From: Dokdonella_A soli
Lineage (GTDB): Bacteria; Pseudomonadota; Gammaproteobacteria; Xanthomonadales; Rhodanobacteraceae
Direction: 5' to 3'
NCBI RefSeq assembly: GCF_039523175.1
Contig: NZ_BAAAEU010000006.1
Location: 372,001-436,000, forward strand
Length of the DNA stretch: 64,000 bases
Below are positions 61,452-64,000 of the stretch, one piece after another. The first letter of the stretch is position 1, and every line of letters starts with the position of its first letter. A program made the position numbers and the translations under genes. The notes beneath the pieces were generated by a model. The model worked only from the letters and a program-made list of their open reading frames with translations, had not been told where the DNA came from and searched no databases.

Positions 61452-62447
61452 TCACCGCTCATCACGCAGCCAGCGCGCGACGTCGAGTGCGAAGTAGGTC
61501 AGCACCGCGTCGGCGCCGGCGCGACGGATGCCGGTCAGCGCCTCGAGCACGCAGGCGCGCTCGTCGAGCCAGCCGTTCTGGAACGCCGCCTTCAGCATCG
61601 CGTACTCGCCGCTGACCTGGTACGCGAACGTCGGCACGCCGAAGCGTTCCTTCACGCGGCGCACGATGTCGAGGTACGGCATCGCCGGCTTGACCATGAC
61701 CATGTCGGCGCCCTCGTCGAGGTCGAGCGCGATTTCGCGCAAGGCCTCGTCGGAGTTGGCCGGGTCCATCTGGTAGGTGTACTTGTTGCCTTTGCCGAGG
61801 TTGCCGGCGGAACCGAGTGCATCACGGAACGGGCCATAGAACGCCGAGGCGTATTTCGCGGAATAGGCGAGGATGCGCGTGTGGACGTGCCCGCCCGCTT
61901 CGAGTGCCGCACGGACCGCGCCGATGCGCCCGTCCATCATGTCCGATGGCGCGACGATGTCAGCGCCGGCCTCGGCGTGCGACACGGCCTGCTTGACCAG
62001 CGCCTCGACGGTGAGGTCGTTGACGACGTAGCCGGTCGCGTCGATCAGGCCGTCCTGGCCGTGCGTCGTGAACGGATCGAGCGCGACGTCGGTGATTACG
62101 CCGAGCTCCGGGATTTCCTGCTTCAGCGCGCGCACCGTGCGCTGCACGAGGCCGTCCGGATTCCAGGCCTCGCGCGCATCGAGTGATTTCGCCTCCGGCG
62201 GTGTGACCGGGAACAGCGCGAGCGCGGGAATTCCGAGCGCGTGCGCTTCGCCGGCGACATGCAGCAGTTCATCGATCGAGACGCGATCGACACCGGGCAT
62301 CGACGGCACCGGTTCGCGTTCGCCGCGGCCTTCGCGCACGAACACCGGCAGGATCAGGTCGGCAGGGGTCAGATCGGTTTCGCGCATCAATGCACGCGAG
62401 AACGCATCGCGACGCATGCGGCGCAGGCGGGTGTGCGGGTACGACAT
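61452..62447 (-). CDS. hemB: Delta-aminolevulinic acid dehydratase (porphobilinogen synthase)
   Basis: A 331-residue haem-pathway enzyme that joins two aminolevulinic acids. The Schiff-base lysines are in YSAKYASAFYGPFRDA and VMVKPAMPYLDI. The metal loop reads ALDPFTTHGQDG with no cysteines, the Mg-dependent type known from Pseudomonas. ATG 62447 (MSYPHTRLRRMRRD) matches the family start. Confidence 0.97.
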   Translation of the reverse strand: MSYPHTRLRRMRRDAFSRALMRETDLTPADLILPVFVREGRGEREPVPSMPGVDRVSIDELLHVAGEAHALGIPALALFPVTPPEAKSLDAREAWNPDGLVQRTVRALKQEIPELGVITDVALDPFTTHGQDGLIDATGYVVNDLTVEALVKQAVSHAEAGADIVAPSDMMDGRIGAVRAALEAGGHVHTRILAYSAKYASAFYGPFRDALGSAGNLGKGNKYTYQMDPANSDEALREIALDLDEGADMVMVKPAMPYLDIVRRVKERFGVPTFAYQVSGEYAMLKAAFQNGWLDERACVLEALTGIRRAGADAVLTYFALDVARWLRDER

Positions 62448-62668
62448 AGGCCTCGATGGCGCCCGGAAAACCGCATTGTACCCGGCGGTCTTCGTGGGCT
62501 CCGCGCGGCGAGGCGCCGCAGTTTTCGGCGCGCCGGGGACGAACCCCACCATTGCATCGGTTGCACTGCAGCAACGAATTCTGTTAAGCAATCGTTAGTT
62601 TTACGCGAGCTAACATGATTATGTAGCGCTGCAGCTACCCCCGATAATTAGCTGTCGAGTAAAAGAAA

Positions 62669-63127
62669 ATGTTGTCCCCGATCATCCTCGCGGCGCTGTG
62701 CGCCTTGGCTCTTCTCGTGATCGCCTCGGTGCGCCGCATTCCGGAGGGGCACGTCTACACATTCCGCCGCATGGACGGCCACGTGCGCATCGTCGGTTCG
62801 GGCACGCATCTGGTCATGCCGCTGATCGAGCGCATCGCGCACAAGATCAGCCTCGCGGGCGCGACGGTCGCGGTCGATGACCTGACCCGCGCCGACCAGT
62901 CGTTCCGTGCGGTCGTGTATTTCCAGGTGCTCGATCCGCAGCGCGCCGACTTGGTCATCGAGGATGTCGAAGGCTTGCTGCGCGTATCGACGCGCCGGCT
63001 GTTCGACTACGCGGTGCTGCCGGACGACCTCGAGGCACGCCGGGGCTGGCTGAAGCAGGCGCTGAATGCGGAACTGCAGGATCGCGGCCTGCTGATCGCA
63101 CGCGTGGACCTCAGCGCGCTGGCTTGA
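62669..63127 (+). CDS. Minimal SPFH/slipin-like membrane protein
   Basis: A 152-residue protein with one N-terminal helix (IILAALCALALLVIASV) and a short Band-7 domain: RRIPEGHVYTFRRMDGHVRIVGSGTHLVMPLIERIAHKISL and AVVYFQVLDPQRADLVIEDVEGLLR. Normal slipins are about 250 residues or more, so the C-terminal coiled coil is missing. No frameshift is visible. It may be a compact family or a truncated gene. Confidence 0.75.
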   Translation: MLSPIILAALCALALLVIASVRRIPEGHVYTFRRMDGHVRIVGSGTHLVMPLIERIAHKISLAGATVAVDDLTRADQSFRAVVYFQVLDPQRADLVIEDVEGLLRVSTRRLFDYAVLPDDLEARRGWLKQALNAELQDRGLLIARVDLSALA

Positions 63128-63236
63128 GCCTCGGCCCACCGTTCGCCCTTCGATACTTCGGGGCGAACGCGGAGGGGTCGGTGGATTTCCGGAGCGCGCG
63201 CGCCGATACTGCGCGCCCCGTATCGTTGCGACCGCC

Positions 63237-63887
63237 ATGGCTGACCGCGATCCGCTGCGGCAGCGCCTCTGCGCGGGTCTCGCAGCCCTTCATCTCGAAC
63301 TTCCGGACGCCGCCATCGCGACGCTGCTCGCGTATGTCGAGCTGCTGCATCGCTGGAACGCGACCTACAACCTGAGCGCGGTGCGCGATCCGGCCGAGAT
63401 GGTCACGCGGCATCTGCTCGATTCGCTGGCGATCGCGGCGCAGGTTCGCGGGGCGAGCCTGGCCGATCTCGGCACCGGTCCCGGCCTGCCCGGGGTGCCG
63501 CTCGCGATCATCGCTCCGGAACGGCAGGTCACCCTGGTCGACTCGAAGGGCAAGAAGACGCGCTTCCTGCGTGCGGCCGTGCGCGAGCTGGGCCTGAAGA
63601 ACGTGCGAGTGCTCGAAAGCCGCGTCGAGGCGGTCGAAGGCACGTTCGATTGCATCACGGCGCGCGCATTCGCCAGCCTCGCCGACATGCTCGGCTGGGG
63701 CGGCCATCTGCTCGGCGCCAACGGGGTCTGGCTGGCGCTGAAGGGGCGCTTCCCGCAGGATGAGCTGGCTGGCGTGCCGGACGGATTCCACGTCGACGCG
63801 GTCGTGCCGCTCGTGGTACCGGGTTTGGACGCGGAGCGCCACGTCGTGGTAATCAAGCGCGTGGTCGCTCCACAAGCAAATGGTTGA
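63237..63887 (+). CDS. rsmG: 16S rRNA (guanine527-N7)-methyltransferase RsmG
   Basis: A 216-residue methyltransferase. Motifs: VELLHRWNATYNLSAVRDPAEMVTRHLLDSL, DLGTGPGLPGVPLAI (SAM-binding), VTLVDSKGKKTRFLRAAVREL and ITARAFASLADML. It methylates N7 of G527 in 16S rRNA. In most relatives parA and parB follow, which would fit the parS sites in this window, but the window ends first. Confidence 0.96.
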   Translation: MADRDPLRQRLCAGLAALHLELPDAAIATLLAYVELLHRWNATYNLSAVRDPAEMVTRHLLDSLAIAAQVRGASLADLGTGPGLPGVPLAIIAPERQVTLVDSKGKKTRFLRAAVRELGLKNVRVLESRVEAVEGTFDCITARAFASLADMLGWGGHLLGANGVWLALKGRFPQDELAGVPDGFHVDAVVPLVVPGLDAERHVVVIKRVVAPQANG

Positions 63888-63909
63888 ACATCCTGTCCAA
63901 CATTTGCTC

Positions 63910-63970
63910 GCCGAGTCCGGTACACGCCCGGATTCGGTTCCGTTGCGTCAGCCATGCATGGCTGACGCAA
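63910..63970. repeat. Hairpin and 28-bp perfect palindrome after rsmG
   Basis: CCGAGTCCGG (63911-63920) pairs with CCGGATTCGG (63929-63938 region) with one G-T pair, a relative of the hairpin at 4331-4359. A perfect 28-bp palindrome centred on CCATGCATGG follows at 63943-63970. They may end rsmG transcription, but no T-run follows. Confidence 0.7.
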
Positions 63971-64000
63971 AGTGCACGCCATCCGTGGCGCGCAGAGTTC

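Overview
The window is a GC-rich chromosomal segment from a gammaproteobacterium of the Xanthomonadales (Lysobacterales). The strongest evidence is the block rpmH-dnaA-dnaN-recF-gyrB followed by a TPR protein, tonB-exbB-exbD-exbD and pdxJ, an arrangement I know from Xanthomonas and its relatives. A LysR regulator divergent from aceB-aceA, a Xanthomonadales-type putative peptide-modification cluster and a secreted protein ending in an IFxNGFD tail agree with this. A Rhodanobacteraceae genus such as Dokdonella is my guess, not shown. The segment spans the replication origin region: dnaA, a dnaA-dnaN gap with DnaA-box-like sites, two parS-like palindromes inside recF, and rnpA, yidC, mnmE and, at the right end, rsmG. 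No rRNA, tRNA, CRISPR array, transposase or prophage was seen.

Left arm (1-11.7 kb): two secreted proteins (one cut by the window edge); a small operon of two membrane proteins around an XRE regulator with a palindromic operator; an S33 hydrolase followed by a NatAB-like ABC exporter, separated by an apparent insertion with a 15-bp direct repeat; a bufferin-type RiPP cluster (precursor, DUF692/MNIO enzyme, HvfC/BufC partner) with a divergent DoxX gene; a radical SAM protein; and a HicAB toxin-antitoxin pair.

Peptide-modification island (11.7-18 kb): a SagB-like dehydrogenase, two small NHLP-like precursor candidates, and a class III nucleotide cyclase fused to a membrane segment and TPR repeats, followed by a cNMP-binding/GGDEF protein. 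This is the most interesting and least understood part of the window.

Central metabolism and envelope (18-34.4 kb): glyoxylate shunt (aceA, aceB) with a divergent LysR regulator, acetyl-CoA synthetase, a phosphopantetheinyl transferase overlapping an ECF sigma/anti-sigma/PDZ operon, pdxJ, and a TonB-ExbB-ExbD-ExbD energy transducer with a TPR lipoprotein-like neighbour. Acs and the glyoxylate enzymes together allow growth on acetate.

Origin block and right arm (34.6-64 kb): gyrB, recF, dnaN and dnaA on the minus strand and rpmH, rnpA, yidC and mnmE on the plus strand diverge from the dnaA-rpmH gap. Then come a glutathione transferase, a DPP IV-type peptidase, a CadC-like regulator with TPRs, a plant-type LRR secreted protein, a pirin, exonuclease III, oligopeptidase A, gamma-carbonic anhydrase, aroE, hemB, a minimal SPFH protein and rsmG. 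Intergenic gaps throughout carry at least five families of short palindromic repeats.
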